NCBI RefSeq assembly: GCF_024158745.1
Contig: NZ_JAMZAW010000019.1
Coordinates: forward strand, 1-64,000
Length of the DNA: 64,000 nucleotides
Source: Paenibacillus tyrphae
Lineage (GTDB): Bacteria; Bacillota; Bacilli; Paenibacillales; NBRC-103111
Reading direction: 5' to 3'
The notes below the pieces were generated by a model. That model worked only from the letters and a program-made list of their open reading frames with translations, was not told where the DNA came from and did no database searches. The position numbers and the translations under genes were made by a program. Shown piece by piece: positions 51,241 through 59,950 of the stretch. Numbering within the stretch: the stretch's first letter is position 1; each line of letters begins with the position of its first letter.

Positions 51241-51867
51241 CTACGTATAATGCCTGCTCTTAATAAATTTCTCCATCGCTTCCATTCTCGACTTCGCGCC
51301 CAGCTTGTCGTAGATTCGGCGCAGGTAATTATCGACAGTACGCTTGCTCATATGAATATGATCGGCAATCTGATCGTGCGTGGCCCCTTTGACGACCATG
51401 CCCATCATCATCACTTCTTCATCGTTCAAGTCTTCATATGAAGGCGAACCGCTCAATTGAATCTGGTGATACAGCGACAGCGGCAGCATCGTATGGTTGT
51501 CCAGAATGCAGTTCACCATGTTCTTGATCGTTCTGATGCTGGATTCCTTCGAAAGCACGCCGCTAACCTTCAGCTCGATGAGGCGATTCATCGCCCCCGT
51601 CAAGTCGTGACCGGTAAAAATCACAATATGAATGTGCGGATATTCCTTCTTGATTTGCGCTGCGACATCGGTCCCCGACAGATCGGGAAGCTGGTAATCC
51701 AGAAAAACGAGCCCAGGCTGGTGCTTCTTGATCTGCTCCAGGCCTTCCTCGGCGCTGCTAGCAATGCCGACGACTTCAATGCAATCCGTTTCCTCCAATA
51801 ATTCCTTCGTTGCGTGGGCAACGAGAGGATGATCATCGATCACGAGAGCTTTGACCGTTTCGTTCAT
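51241..51867 (-). CDS. ComA-like response regulator
   Basis: A 208-residue NarL/FixJ-family regulator. The receiver (~5-120) has Asp in LVFLDYQLPDLSG; the C-terminal LuxR helix-turn-helix includes GATHDQIADHIHMSKRTVDNYLRRIYDKLGAKSR. The start ATG 51867 overlaps the comP stop (ATGA). It is the likely output of the ComP-like kinase. Confidence 0.85.
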   Translation of the reverse strand: MNETVKALVIDDHPLVAHATKELLEETDCIEVVGIASSAEEGLEQIKKHQPGLVFLDYQLPDLSGTDVAAQIKKEYPHIHIVIFTGHDLTGAMNRLIELKVSGVLSKESSIRTIKNMVNCILDNHTMLPLSLYHQIQLSGSPSYEDLNDEEVMMMGMVVKGATHDQIADHIHMSKRTVDNYLRRIYDKLGAKSRMEAMEKFIKSRHYT

Positions 51868-54185
51868 ACGGACATCACCTCCCGGACCGGAATCGTAATA
51901 AAGAACTTCACACCGGCGCCTTGCCGTGAATCGCACTCCAGCTTCCCGTTCAAATGCAAGATACGACCTCTCATTTGCTCCACTCCCATCCCAGATGCTC
52001 CAATCTCCATGCGAGGTACTTGCGTGCTGTCAAACCCGACGCCGTCGTCTTCATAAGTCAGGCAGAACCTGTGATCCTTCACTGTCATGGCAAAAGATAC
52101 TTTCGAAGCCTGCGAATGCTTCTTCGCATTGTTAAGCAGCTCTTGTATAATGCGGAAAATATGCCTTTTCGTCGTCAAATCCTTCAACTCGATCGAAGAG
52201 GCGCCCTCTTCCTTGAACTCGATCTCAAACGGCGTATGGTATGCTTCTTTGTCCAGATACGTCCGCACGGTTTCGATCAGCCCGATCTCCTTCAGCAGGA
52301 ACGGGTTCAATTCGAAGCAGCTTTGCCGCAGGCTGTTGTTGATCATTTCTACGAAATTGATAATGTTGTTCAAATGCTCCTTATCTTCCTTGTTCATCGC
52401 GTACTTGTCCAACAGCGACACGAATCGCCGCTTGAGGAAAAACAGATCCTGCATCGTCGTATCGTGAAGATCCGCGGCAATCCGGAGCCGTTCTTCTTCC
52501 TGCAGCTCGAACATGATTTTGCGGAACCATTGAATGTCCTGCGCCGATTGCTCGTCGGGCAATTGCGCCGCCAGCAGCTGCATCTTCGCCGTCAGCTTGC
52601 GGATCAAGTGGACGTTCTCCAGACTGACCTCCAGGTAGGAAGTAATCAAGTGAAGCCATTGAACCTCTTCCTTGCCCAGCAAGGTGTTCGCTTTGTTGCT
52701 CGTAATGACGAGGTAGCTGGCGTATTCTTCATGACGAGTAATCTCGATACAGGTATATATCGGATGGTGGGACCAGGTCGATGAGCGGATCATCTCCTTG
52801 ACCTCCGCCGTATCGATCTCGCCTTCGTCGATGATCTCGGTGTCGTTCTCGTACTGGAACACGATCGCGCCGCCCCTTACCTGGAGCGTCTTAACGATGT
52901 CCACGAGGACTATTTCTTTCAGATCGCGGAAGCTGGAGATGGCTCCCAGACTCTTGGAAATCTTCTTGAGCGCCGTCTGAAGCACATACTTCCTAGGAAA
53001 CAGGAACCGTTCCAGCCGAGTTGTGAAGTATTCGGCCGAGTACATGACCGTGGCCAGCATGATGACGGAGCCGGTAAAGATGAATAACACTTCCCTCTTA
53101 TCCACCAAGTCTTGGAACAAAAACGCATAGCTTCCTGCAAATATACCGGACGGAATAATGGCAAGCAATACGGCAAACCCAATACGTCGCAGTACTAAGC
53201 CAATGTCGTATAACTGATTTGAAGCAATCAGGTACGCGAATGAGATCGGAAAAAGCAAAATAAACCAGCTTGTGTACACGGCATTAATAATTCGCTCTCC
53301 AGTAATGATTTTAGGAATAAATGTGAGGCAAATTGCCGGTAAAAAAGATAAGAGCAATGAGATCCATACACTTCTCACGATACTGGACAAGTAGGATTTT
53401 TCTTTGCGAATTTTGAAGTAAAGGAACGTCAAAATAATGATGTTGAATATAAATCCTATAATGAAAAAATACAAGGTGACTGTAGCATTATAACGGTGGA
53501 TCATCCATGCCGTTGGAGGGTAAAGCGTAAAAAGTCTTATACCGAACCCTATCAAAATAACCGCATATAAATATTTTAATATCCCGGCTGGCAGTTGTAT
53601 ATTTCCTTTTTCCTTGAAAAAAACCACCAAAAAATGAAAAAAAATAAAGGGCAGCCCCATCATAAGACTTGTAATTATAATTTTCCCGACAACATCTCCT
53701 CTAACAGAAGCTCCTTGACTCATATAGATGATTCCACAGGTTAGAAAAACAGCAGCGAGTACCTGCGCTGATGAGGAGTGACGCATTTTCATAAACAACA
53801 AGCCAGCCATAAACAAGCAAACCAATTCTTCTAACAGGGGAACTATGTCGAAGCTTAGCTCGCTTCGGGAATTAACTGTGATCTTTTTCTCAAGTCCATC
53901 TTTTAATATAACTAATTCACGAGCCTGCTCTATAGTTCTCCACTTGTAAACCATTGGATTCTCATTTGGAGATTTACCGTCAATTTGTTTGATAATATCT
54001 CCTACTTTTAGATCAAGTTTAATACCAGCACTATCATTATCTATCTCCTTGATTACCAATTGATTCTGTTGATCTAATTTCACATAAATCCCAATATAAG
54101 GATACTTGAAAGTGATGTAAGAACACCAAGCCTGTATGACGACAAAAACCGACACAAATAACAAAATTGCAATTTTTTTTGTCAT
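51864..54185 (-). CDS. ComP-like pheromone sensor kinase
   Basis: A 773-residue kinase. An N-terminal membrane helix (~5-25) is followed by a PDZ-like extracellular segment (IDNDSAGIKLDLKVGDIIKQIDGKSPNEN), then about seven membrane helices (~115-385). A GAF-like region follows (~400-530), then HisKA_3 with RIAADLHDTTMQDLF and the HATPase (ELLNNAKKHS, DDGVGFD). The sensor half (about 53.2-54.2 kb) is visibly AT-rich, while the kinase half is GC-rich. AGGGAG lies six bases before the ATG. Confidence 0.85.
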   Translation of the reverse strand: MTKKIAILLFVSVFVVIQAWCSYITFKYPYIGIYVKLDQQNQLVIKEIDNDSAGIKLDLKVGDIIKQIDGKSPNENPMVYKWRTIEQARELVILKDGLEKKITVNSRSELSFDIVPLLEELVCLFMAGLLFMKMRHSSSAQVLAAVFLTCGIIYMSQGASVRGDVVGKIIITSLMMGLPFIFFHFLVVFFKEKGNIQLPAGILKYLYAVILIGFGIRLFTLYPPTAWMIHRYNATVTLYFFIIGFIFNIIILTFLYFKIRKEKSYLSSIVRSVWISLLLSFLPAICLTFIPKIITGERIINAVYTSWFILLFPISFAYLIASNQLYDIGLVLRRIGFAVLLAIIPSGIFAGSYAFLFQDLVDKREVLFIFTGSVIMLATVMYSAEYFTTRLERFLFPRKYVLQTALKKISKSLGAISSFRDLKEIVLVDIVKTLQVRGGAIVFQYENDTEIIDEGEIDTAEVKEMIRSSTWSHHPIYTCIEITRHEEYASYLVITSNKANTLLGKEEVQWLHLITSYLEVSLENVHLIRKLTAKMQLLAAQLPDEQSAQDIQWFRKIMFELQEEERLRIAADLHDTTMQDLFFLKRRFVSLLDKYAMNKEDKEHLNNIINFVEMINNSLRQSCFELNPFLLKEIGLIETVRTYLDKEAYHTPFEIEFKEEGASSIELKDLTTKRHIFRIIQELLNNAKKHSQASKVSFAMTVKDHRFCLTYEDDGVGFDSTQVPRMEIGASGMGVEQMRGRILHLNGKLECDSRQGAGVKFFITIPVREVMSV

Positions 54186-54271
54186 AAAATTCTCCCTAAG
54201 TGCTTACTTTTATTAAACTTTGTTGATATACTGTATCTAGTAAAATCGTCTCATAAAAGGGGATATTCTAC

Positions 54272-54472
54272 ATGCTAACCATTCGAGTAACGCCGCAACT
54301 ACATCATGCCGTTCACATGTTGAAAGGTGTCGATTTGTGTAAAAATGTAAACCCTACCTTAAAAAGCTTATTTTTATCTGACCCTGAGACTCTTGCAGTT
54401 ACTGAAACCTTTGGTCAATCGACAAAAACTAAGGTGAGACAACCAAAAGAACCGCTTTCTGAATGGGGTTAA
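54272..54472 (+). CDS. Candidate ComX pheromone precursor
   Basis: A 66-residue protein divergent from comP. It ends in KEPLSEWG, so its only Trp is the second-last residue, where ComX is isoprenylated. Length and position near comP fit ComX, and AAAGGGG lies before the ATG. No other small gene with a C-terminal Trp is seen in the locus. The body (LKSLFLSDPETLAVTETF) does not match known ComX by eye beyond general character. The mature peptide would come from the C-terminal end. Confidence 0.65.
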   Translation: MLTIRVTPQLHHAVHMLKGVDLCKNVNPTLKSLFLSDPETLAVTETFGQSTKTKVRQPKEPLSEWG

Positions 54473-54499
54473 CCTCTAGTATTATTTTACCAAATCAAT

Positions 54500-54545
54500 A
54501 AGAGATTGTATATTAGGTCTTTCTTAGTATACAATCTCTTTTTAT
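54500..54545 (+). terminator. Terminator of the comX candidate
   Basis: AAGAGATTGTAT and ATACAATCTCTT form a 12-bp perfect stem with a 17-base loop, followed by TTTTTATATTTT. Confidence 0.85.
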
Positions 54546-54632
54546 ATTTTGTGTGCAATTTCGATGAAATTTGACATATTAATGTGGAAAACATAGATGC
54601 AATGATCTGCCCTTAATAGCAAGGAGTATATA

Positions 54633-54871
54633 GTGGAGGGGGAGCAGCAACTATATTTTATGTTGTATTATTTATTGTCTTAAATCTTCTCCTCTATCTT
54701 AAAATGAGGTTTGTTTTATCAAGATTTTCTCGTAAAGAAGCAGTTATTTCTTTAACCGGGTGGAATTTTCTGGGGCTAGTATGGATAGTAACAGACAATG
54801 ATTACTTGGTTGTATCCTTGTTCGTAATATTCCTAATATTCTTCCGATATGCTTTTTTAAAGAAAAAATAG
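54633..54871 (+). pseudogene. Small membrane protein broken at a G5 tract
   Basis: GTG 54633 has AAGGAG six bases ahead and reads MEGEQQ, then stops after 16 codons. If the run of five G at 54637-54641 had six, the frame would continue without a stop for 80 residues as a three-helix membrane protein (IFYVVLFIVLNLLLYLK, ISLTGWNFLGLVWIV, LVVSLFVIFLIFFRYAFLKKK), ending at 54871. An internal start at ATG 54704 gives a 55-residue form. Either a sequencing error or a phase-variable tract could explain it. No family is recognised. Confidence 0.5.
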
Positions 54872-54909
54872 TTTCCACTTTATTCCTTTGTTAAAAATGA
54901 GGTGAATCC

Positions 54910-55221
54910 GTGAACAAGACCACTTCCTGCTTTTCTGATGAAGAAATTCAGGAAATTGAAGAATTTAAGGACGGGACACTGGCAATGACTGTTGATGGCG
55001 AGGAGTTAGTCTGTTTTAGGATACTGCATGACTTAATCCAAAAGAGGACTGAACTTAGGGATACTTCAAGAACTGAGCTATTAAAGTCCTATGCTCAACT
55101 AAAGGGCGTCAAAGACACTTTTGCCTCTTTGGATTTTGTGGATGCGACCATCTTGGAAAGTATCGTAAGCAAATCTAGAAGACTCATCTTAAGTGAACTA
55201 GCGAAACGGCGAATACTTTGA
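54910..55221 (+). CDS. Small soluble protein of unknown function
   Basis: A 103-residue, helical, charged protein (FSDEEIQEIEEFKDGTLAMTVDGEELV, then RTELRDTSRTELLKSY and a LILSELAKRRIL end). GTG 54910 has GAGGTG five bases upstream. It lies 54 bp before the EF-Tu domain-III-like gene on the same strand. No family is recognised. Confidence 0.55.
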   Translation: MNKTTSCFSDEEIQEIEEFKDGTLAMTVDGEELVCFRILHDLIQKRTELRDTSRTELLKSYAQLKGVKDTFASLDFVDATILESIVSKSRRLILSELAKRRIL

Positions 55222-55275
55222 AAAGAGAAATTAAATTCTCAGTCCAAACTCATCAGTACTCAAGGAGAACTGCAA

Positions 55276-55590
55276 ATGCTGGAGATCCTCGCAGAAATTA
55301 ACCTGCTTGAAGAAATCGATGGTGGCATGAAACGTGATGGATACTCGGGAATGATGCCTTCATTTCGTGTAAAAGACGAACTAATCATGTGTGAGATTTT
55401 AGCTGCTGATGATCATCATCAAGTCTTCCATAGGGGGAAGACTTATCTCGTTACTATTCATTTACCTTACGGAGAAATTTTTTCAGACATTATAGTGCCT
55501 AATTACACGTTTGAATTGAACTATGGCAGTAGAACGGTAGGAAAAGGTACGGTCATAAACATCACTCAATCCAAAGAGAAACCCAAATAA
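55276..55590 (+). CDS. Stand-alone protein resembling EF-Tu domain III
   Basis: A 104-residue protein. Its C-terminal part aligns by eye with the last beta-barrel of elongation factor Tu: YSGMMPSFRV (cf. the YRPQFYFR segment), then FHRGKTYLVTIHLPYG, and the closing NYGSRTVGKGTVINI (cf. GGRTVGAGVV). No GTPase domain is present, so it is not a translation factor. AAGGAG lies eight bases before ATG 55276. Stand-alone barrels like this may bind tRNA-like or EF-Tu partners, but the function is unknown. Confidence 0.6.
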   Translation: MLEILAEINLLEEIDGGMKRDGYSGMMPSFRVKDELIMCEILAADDHHQVFHRGKTYLVTIHLPYGEIFSDIIVPNYTFELNYGSRTVGKGTVINITQSKEKPK

Positions 55591-55618
55591 AAAGGACAAC
55601 AATCAAAGGTCCCAGCAG

Positions 55619-55645
55619 TGAACCAACAACAACCGAAATCCAGAA
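55619..55645 (+). repeat. 27-bp repeat, copy 1 (MNQQQPKSR remnant)
   Basis: The same 27 bases occur at 59526-59552. Read from GTG 55618 or ATG 59525, both start with MNQQQPKSR and then diverge and stop. The two copies bracket the bacteriocin module, suggesting the start of a gene duplicated and broken by recombination. Confidence 0.6.
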
Positions 55646-55774
55646 CCCTCGTATCGTTACGAAGTTTTTCAATGTGTTCCGCGCTATGTAAGGCTTAATC
55701 TCTTCTGTTTTTCACTGTCTTTTAACACCACAGTAACACCTTCCCAAGATAATTAAGGATGGAGTCCTTGCACA

Positions 55775-56452
55775 CTAGCAGGAGAGCGTTTCACGTACTA
55801 GCCCTTCCTTTGTTAATTGATATACTTCATCACAATGTTTGGCCACCATCGCGCTGTGAGTTGCAAGGATGACTGACACTCCGCCTATTTTCAGCTCGTT
55901 CAGACACATTAAAACGATGAGCGCTGTCTCATCATCCAATGCACCGGTCGGTTCGTCAGCCACAAGGAGCCGCGGCTCCTTGATTAAAGAACGAATGATA
56001 CCTACACGTTGGATCTCTCCGCCCGACAATTTTTCAATTTTATGGTGAAGCAAATGGTTTATCTCGAATAAGTGGCTTAATTGTTCAATCCGCTTTGTAA
56101 TATTATCGCTATCTTCACGTTTTTTCTCAAACCATAGGGGAACTACGATGTTTTCCAAGGCAGTCAATTTCGGGATTATAGGGCTATGCTGTGAGATGTA
56201 CCCTATTTTACGCTTACGGACATCACTTAAGTCGTGTAAATTCATTTGGCTCAAATCTTCTCCATCCAGCATATATTGCCCGGTTGTGGGTTTTTCCAAT
56301 CCGGCCACAATGTTAAGTAAAGTGCTTTTTCCAATACCGCTTTTTCCTTTGATCGCTATAGTGGTTCCCTTTCCTACGGTCAAATCTACATTTTCAAATA
56401 CCTTTGAACCTTTAAAATCCTTGGCTATAGATGTCAACGCAACAAGCGTCAT
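55775..56452 (-). CDS. ABC transporter ATPase of the lactococcin-972-type module
   Basis: A 225-residue ATPase with Walker A IKGKSGIGKST (~33-43), the signature LSGGEIQRVGIIRSL (~136-150), and Walker B LLVADEPTGALDD (~156-168). It is close to the MacB/LolD group, which includes the ATPase of lactococcin-972-type bacteriocin loci. It starts 6 bp after the permease stop. It is the last gene of the operon. Confidence 0.88.
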   Translation of the reverse strand: MTLVALTSIAKDFKGSKVFENVDLTVGKGTTIAIKGKSGIGKSTLLNIVAGLEKPTTGQYMLDGEDLSQMNLHDLSDVRKRKIGYISQHSPIIPKLTALENIVVPLWFEKKREDSDNITKRIEQLSHLFEINHLLHHKIEKLSGGEIQRVGIIRSLIKEPRLLVADEPTGALDDETALIVLMCLNELKIGGVSVILATHSAMVAKHCDEVYQLTKEGLVRETLSC

Positions 56453-56458
56453 ACACTC

Positions 56459-57724
56459 TCATCCTTTCAACTGCTGAACAATATCTAGTTTATCGAAATA
56501 TTTCTGCGTGTAGCGACCGATCACAAACCACATAATCAAAATGGAAATACCTACTGCCACAACATAATTAACGATGATAAACAACGGATCTTTAAGCGTT
56601 AGAGCAAGGAGCAACAGAGGCGGAATATAGCCGATCAACTGCAATAAAATGGTTTGACGTTTTACGATCCTAACCATCTGCTCCATGCTGATGCCGCTGA
56701 TCAGCAGCACTTTATAGATATCGATATTTTTGTTGATCATGATTCTAGTAATGACAACGAAGAGAATAATTACCGTCGCAAACAAGACAAGAGAAAATAC
56801 CATTAACAGATTCCTATTGATCTCAGTGAAGCTAATAATTGAGTCAATAGCGATACCGCTTGCTCCAATCACAGCAAAGTCATGAAAACCGGTCTTATCG
56901 CCGATGTCTTCAAGTGTATTCCTTACCTGTATGGGTGTTAATTCCGTAACGATCTTCCCGTTCACCTTACTTAATAGTAAAGCTTTCAAAAAAATCCCAT
57001 CCATTTTAGGGGGAGACTGCTCAAACTGAAGCATCGGCAAAATCATGTAGCGGTTCAATAATAATTCAGGCTCCGACCCAACTTTCAGAACTTTCTGAGA
57101 AGGTTCGAGTATCCCTACAACGACTCCTATGAATGGCTTCCAGTAATATAAAATATCTAAGGTATCACCGACTCTATAAACCCCGTTATAATCGGAACCG
57201 ACAATTATCGGAATTGTATCCTCATTCACGTTAAAAACATAAGCATCTTCTTTGAATGCTTCCCCCTGGCTTAATTGAATCTGATTCAAATCAAACACCG
57301 TTTGATTCAGCTGTACCGATTTTATGAAGCGATATGATTTATTACCTATTTTACGTGCCGGTTGATTGCCTCCTGATTCATAATAAGCATCAAAGACCGG
57401 ATCGCCCTCAAAGTTTGCTATGTCGATCGGCTGTTCGACCCCGTTATAATACTTAAAAGCTGAAACGGCATTTACTCGCTTGCTAAAATCGTTCAGTATC
57501 TTAATACTATTAGGATTGGAGAAAAACTCCTTTTCTTTTTCATTATATAAGTTATCTGAAATTTGATATAAATTTTTGCCTTTGAAGTTATTGGTTACGC
57601 CCACCTCAACATTAGTTTGGTTTATATTTATCGTAAGTATGAGAAGCAGACTGCCAAAAATAATCGAAGCAGCGATCAGCATCGTGTTTTGCAGCTTATT
57701 TTGTTTCAACAGTTGTATGATCAT
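56459..57724 (-). CDS. FtsX-like permease of the bacteriocin module
   Basis: A 421-residue membrane protein. The start is ATG 57724, two bases after the stop of the upstream gene (TGAGGATG). One N-terminal helix (~12-28), a large extracellular domain, and three C-terminal helices (~290-415) give the FtsX/MacB plan. Together with the ATPase it would form an export or immunity transporter. Confidence 0.75.
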   Translation of the reverse strand: MIIQLLKQNKLQNTMLIAASIIFGSLLLILTININQTNVEVGVTNNFKGKNLYQISDNLYNEKEKEFFSNPNSIKILNDFSKRVNAVSAFKYYNGVEQPIDIANFEGDPVFDAYYESGGNQPARKIGNKSYRFIKSVQLNQTVFDLNQIQLSQGEAFKEDAYVFNVNEDTIPIIVGSDYNGVYRVGDTLDILYYWKPFIGVVVGILEPSQKVLKVGSEPELLLNRYMILPMLQFEQSPPKMDGIFLKALLLSKVNGKIVTELTPIQVRNTLEDIGDKTGFHDFAVIGASGIAIDSIISFTEINRNLLMVFSLVLFATVIILFVVITRIMINKNIDIYKVLLISGISMEQMVRIVKRQTILLQLIGYIPPLLLLALTLKDPLFIIVNYVVAVGISILIMWFVIGRYTQKYFDKLDIVQQLKG

Positions 57725-57726
57725 CC

Positions 57727-58671
57727 TCAATATTTCTGACCACCTTTTCTGACCGTGTAAATAAATGTAAAATACCAGCCAAGCATCATTACAAGAAAAA
57801 TGTAAAAAAGCACGAGACAAGCTGAATAAATCAACCATGAAATGTCCCATAAAGGTGAGATATCATGGGCTATGAAAGCCAGTATCATTAAAATCATGGA
57901 TATGACGATGTACGGTAAAATTTTGGTTTTCAATAAGATGATGTAGATAGCACCAGGCGAATAGCCGTATAGATATAGTATCGAAAGAAAATAACTTTCC
58001 TTATTTAACCAAATGGTTACTGTTATGAATAGCATGATAGACATCAAAAAGACCGTTATATATTGAATCAATACTACGAATTGATTTGATTTCAAATTAT
58101 AAGAACCATTTTGTTCTGAATGAATTATTCTAACGTTGTTCCCATTCATCGTTTCGTTAAAAACAGGCATCACATCAAAACTCGGCGTCATAAATACAAA
58201 TTTTGTCCCTTTTGCAACGTCTATATTGATATGCCGCGATACTAGCCAAATGTCAGACTGCAATTTATAGGAGTTAGGCGCATTAAAATAACCAATCCAT
58301 TTGTAGTCACTAGGGATCGCTTTGGCATTGGCATACTCTCCGATAATGGCTACATTGTCCGTATCAGTATAATCATCGAATTGTTTGATTGGGGGAAACT
58401 TGACTTTTCCGTTGAGCCATACGAATTTTAGTTGCGGAGTGTCCTCATTGTACTGGAACAGGATATAGTTACCCGCATTCGTTTGAAGCGGATAATTGAT
58501 TTTCTCCATACTGAATATAATAGATTTTTTATTGATGTACCCATTGTTCAGCATATTTACAGAGTCGAGATACGATAAAAACCAAAAAGTTACGATGCCT
58601 ATAATCGTAAATAAAAGCGTGATAACGTAATATAATACATCTGAAGCAGGACGAATGTACTTAATCATCAT
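57727..58671 (-). CDS. Bacteriocin-associated integral membrane protein
   Basis: A 314-residue protein: one N-terminal helix (~13-33), an extracellular domain (~40-200), and three or four C-terminal helices. In lactococcin-972-type loci a single ~650-residue membrane protein (bacteriocin-associated/immunity type) is common. Here it appears as two coupled genes (this and 56459-57724). Whether this is natural or a split is unknown. The ribosome site before ATG 58671 is weak. Confidence 0.65.
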   Translation of the reverse strand: MMIKYIRPASDVLYYVITLLFTIIGIVTFWFLSYLDSVNMLNNGYINKKSIIFSMEKINYPLQTNAGNYILFQYNEDTPQLKFVWLNGKVKFPPIKQFDDYTDTDNVAIIGEYANAKAIPSDYKWIGYFNAPNSYKLQSDIWLVSRHINIDVAKGTKFVFMTPSFDVMPVFNETMNGNNVRIIHSEQNGSYNLKSNQFVVLIQYITVFLMSIMLFITVTIWLNKESYFLSILYLYGYSPGAIYIILLKTKILPYIVISMILMILAFIAHDISPLWDISWLIYSACLVLFYIFLVMMLGWYFTFIYTVRKGGQKY

Positions 58672-58686
58672 TGTTATTTATGTAGA

Positions 58687-58713
58687 GAGAGATAATCAAT
58701 TCGATTATCTCTC
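58687..58713 (-). terminator. Hairpin after the bacteriocin gene
   Basis: GAGAGATAATC and GATTATCTCTC form an 11-bp perfect stem with a 5-base loop. It lies between the bacteriocin gene stop and the next gene start in the same operon and has no clear T-run. It may partly terminate or stabilise the bacteriocin mRNA. Confidence 0.55.
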
Positions 58714-58724
58714 CCGTTAACTCC

Positions 58725-59171
58725 TTATTCCTCGTTACCGTAGTATGTCTTTCCTACCCAATCGCTAAAAGACTTATCAATCCAATCGCTTTTAGCCTCA
58801 GTGCTGCCTGTCCCCCATACTCGTCCACTGTCGCCCTTAATTTCACCTGTCCAATAACCCTCAAACCTAGCTCTAGTATAATGACGAGTATCCTTCCAAG
58901 TAGTTTTGCCAACTGCTCGTTTCAACAACACAGTAGATCCTTCTCTTCTGCTCTCCACATACCCTTCATGTTTCGGTTCAGAGGCAGCAAGAATTGAAAA
59001 ACCCCGGTTGTTGTTAAACGTAGTAAAATAACCGCTCTTTTCACTCCACCCACCAGATACCGTTTTTGAAACGACTGATTCTGCGGCAAGGACGCTCGGC
59101 GTAACACTTGTTACTACAAGTCCAGTTGCCAACACAAAAACAGGAAGCATTTTCATTTTCTCACGTTTCAT
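58725..59171 (-). CDS. Lactococcin-972-family bacteriocin candidate
   Basis: A 148-residue secreted protein with a signal peptide (MLPVFVLATGLVVTSVTPSVLAA). The mature part is rich in Trp, Gly and Tyr and has no Cys (VSGGWSEKSGYFTTF, then RREGSTVLLKRAVG and ARFEGYWTGEIKGDSGRVWG). Lactococcin 972 is an unmodified, Cys-free, Trp- and Tyr-rich bacteriocin that binds lipid II, and its genes sit beside an ABC transporter and a large membrane protein, as here. Sequence similarity by eye is weak; the locus layout gives most support. ATG 59171 is used; AAGGAG is somewhat far, and GTG 59183 is possible. Confidence 0.6.
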   Translation of the reverse strand: MKREKMKMLPVFVLATGLVVTSVTPSVLAAESVVSKTVSGGWSEKSGYFTTFNNNRGFSILAASEPKHEGYVESRREGSTVLLKRAVGKTTWKDTRHYTRARFEGYWTGEIKGDSGRVWGTGSTEAKSDWIDKSFSDWVGKTYYGNEE

Positions 59172-59455
59172 ATTTAATACCACTTACTCCTTCCATTATA
59201 GTTTTTTATTTGAAAGCTGGCCAGCTATTCAAAACACAATAACTATTGCCCTTGTCAGCAAGCCGTTCTCTAGTTTGTATTGTTTATATTACACTATAAA
59301 GATACAATATTTGTAATAATATATAAATATGACAAAAGAACCATTTTTTTCTTTGTATAAACTATAAAAAAGCACTTTAAATACTACACCGCAACTTATT
59401 GCGGAGAACAGTGTAGAATTCATAAACATCCCATAAACTAGGAGATGAAGTGAAT

Positions 59456-59552
59456 TTGAGGAAAAAGTTGATTTTGGCGCTTATCGTGGGCAGCTGTAGA
59501 AATCACGATACAGGTTGAACCACAATGAACCAACAACAACCGAAATCCAGAA
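59456..59552 (+). pseudogene. Remnants of truncated gene starts
   Basis: From TTG 59456 a 20-residue frame reads MRKKLILALIVGSC, like the start of a lipoprotein signal peptide, then stops at 59518. From ATG 59525 the 27-bp repeat copy 2 begins MNQQQPKSR and stops after 15 codons. Both look like gene starts left after deletion. The rest of the 59172-59577 gap is AT-rich, with no other gene seen. Confidence 0.45.
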
Positions 59553-59577
59553 AATGTGTTGGAAACAGGTGACTGGC

Positions 59578-59928
59578 ATGAAAAGATTTTTTGTTTTTAT
59601 GTCTTTTGTACTAATTATTGGTTTTTTATGTTTTTATTGGGTATCATTCTGTTATCAAAAAAATGAAGACGGTATTCCAATACCTAACAAGGCAATTTTA
59701 AAAGAAAAAATCGTTTCAACAGAAAGAGTGATGTATATTTATAGATTAGACGGGTTACAACAAACAGACGGTTTCCCGGAAAGTTATAAAATTCGACTCA
59801 AACTATCAGGATGGAACTATTCGGGAATAGAGAGCGAAGGGGCACTATTTGTTTTCAAAAAAAATGACGGTGAAAAATTATATATTTCAATATACAATGA
59901 CGAATTTTCACTTTCCATGCCAAATTAA
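59578..59928 (+). CDS. Small membrane-anchored protein of unknown function
   Basis: A 116-residue protein with an N-terminal helix (MKRFFVFMSFVLIIGFLCFYWV) and an extracellular domain of ~90 residues (MYIYRLDGLQQTDGFPESYKIRLKLSGW, ALFVFKKNDGEKLYISIYNDEF). AGGTGACTGGC precedes ATG 59578. No family is recognised. It is AT-rich like its neighbours. Confidence 0.6.
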   Translation: MKRFFVFMSFVLIIGFLCFYWVSFCYQKNEDGIPIPNKAILKEKIVSTERVMYIYRLDGLQQTDGFPESYKIRLKLSGWNYSGIESEGALFVFKKNDGEKLYISIYNDEFSLSMPN

Positions 59929-59950
59929 AAAATCCTCCCCACCATACAAA

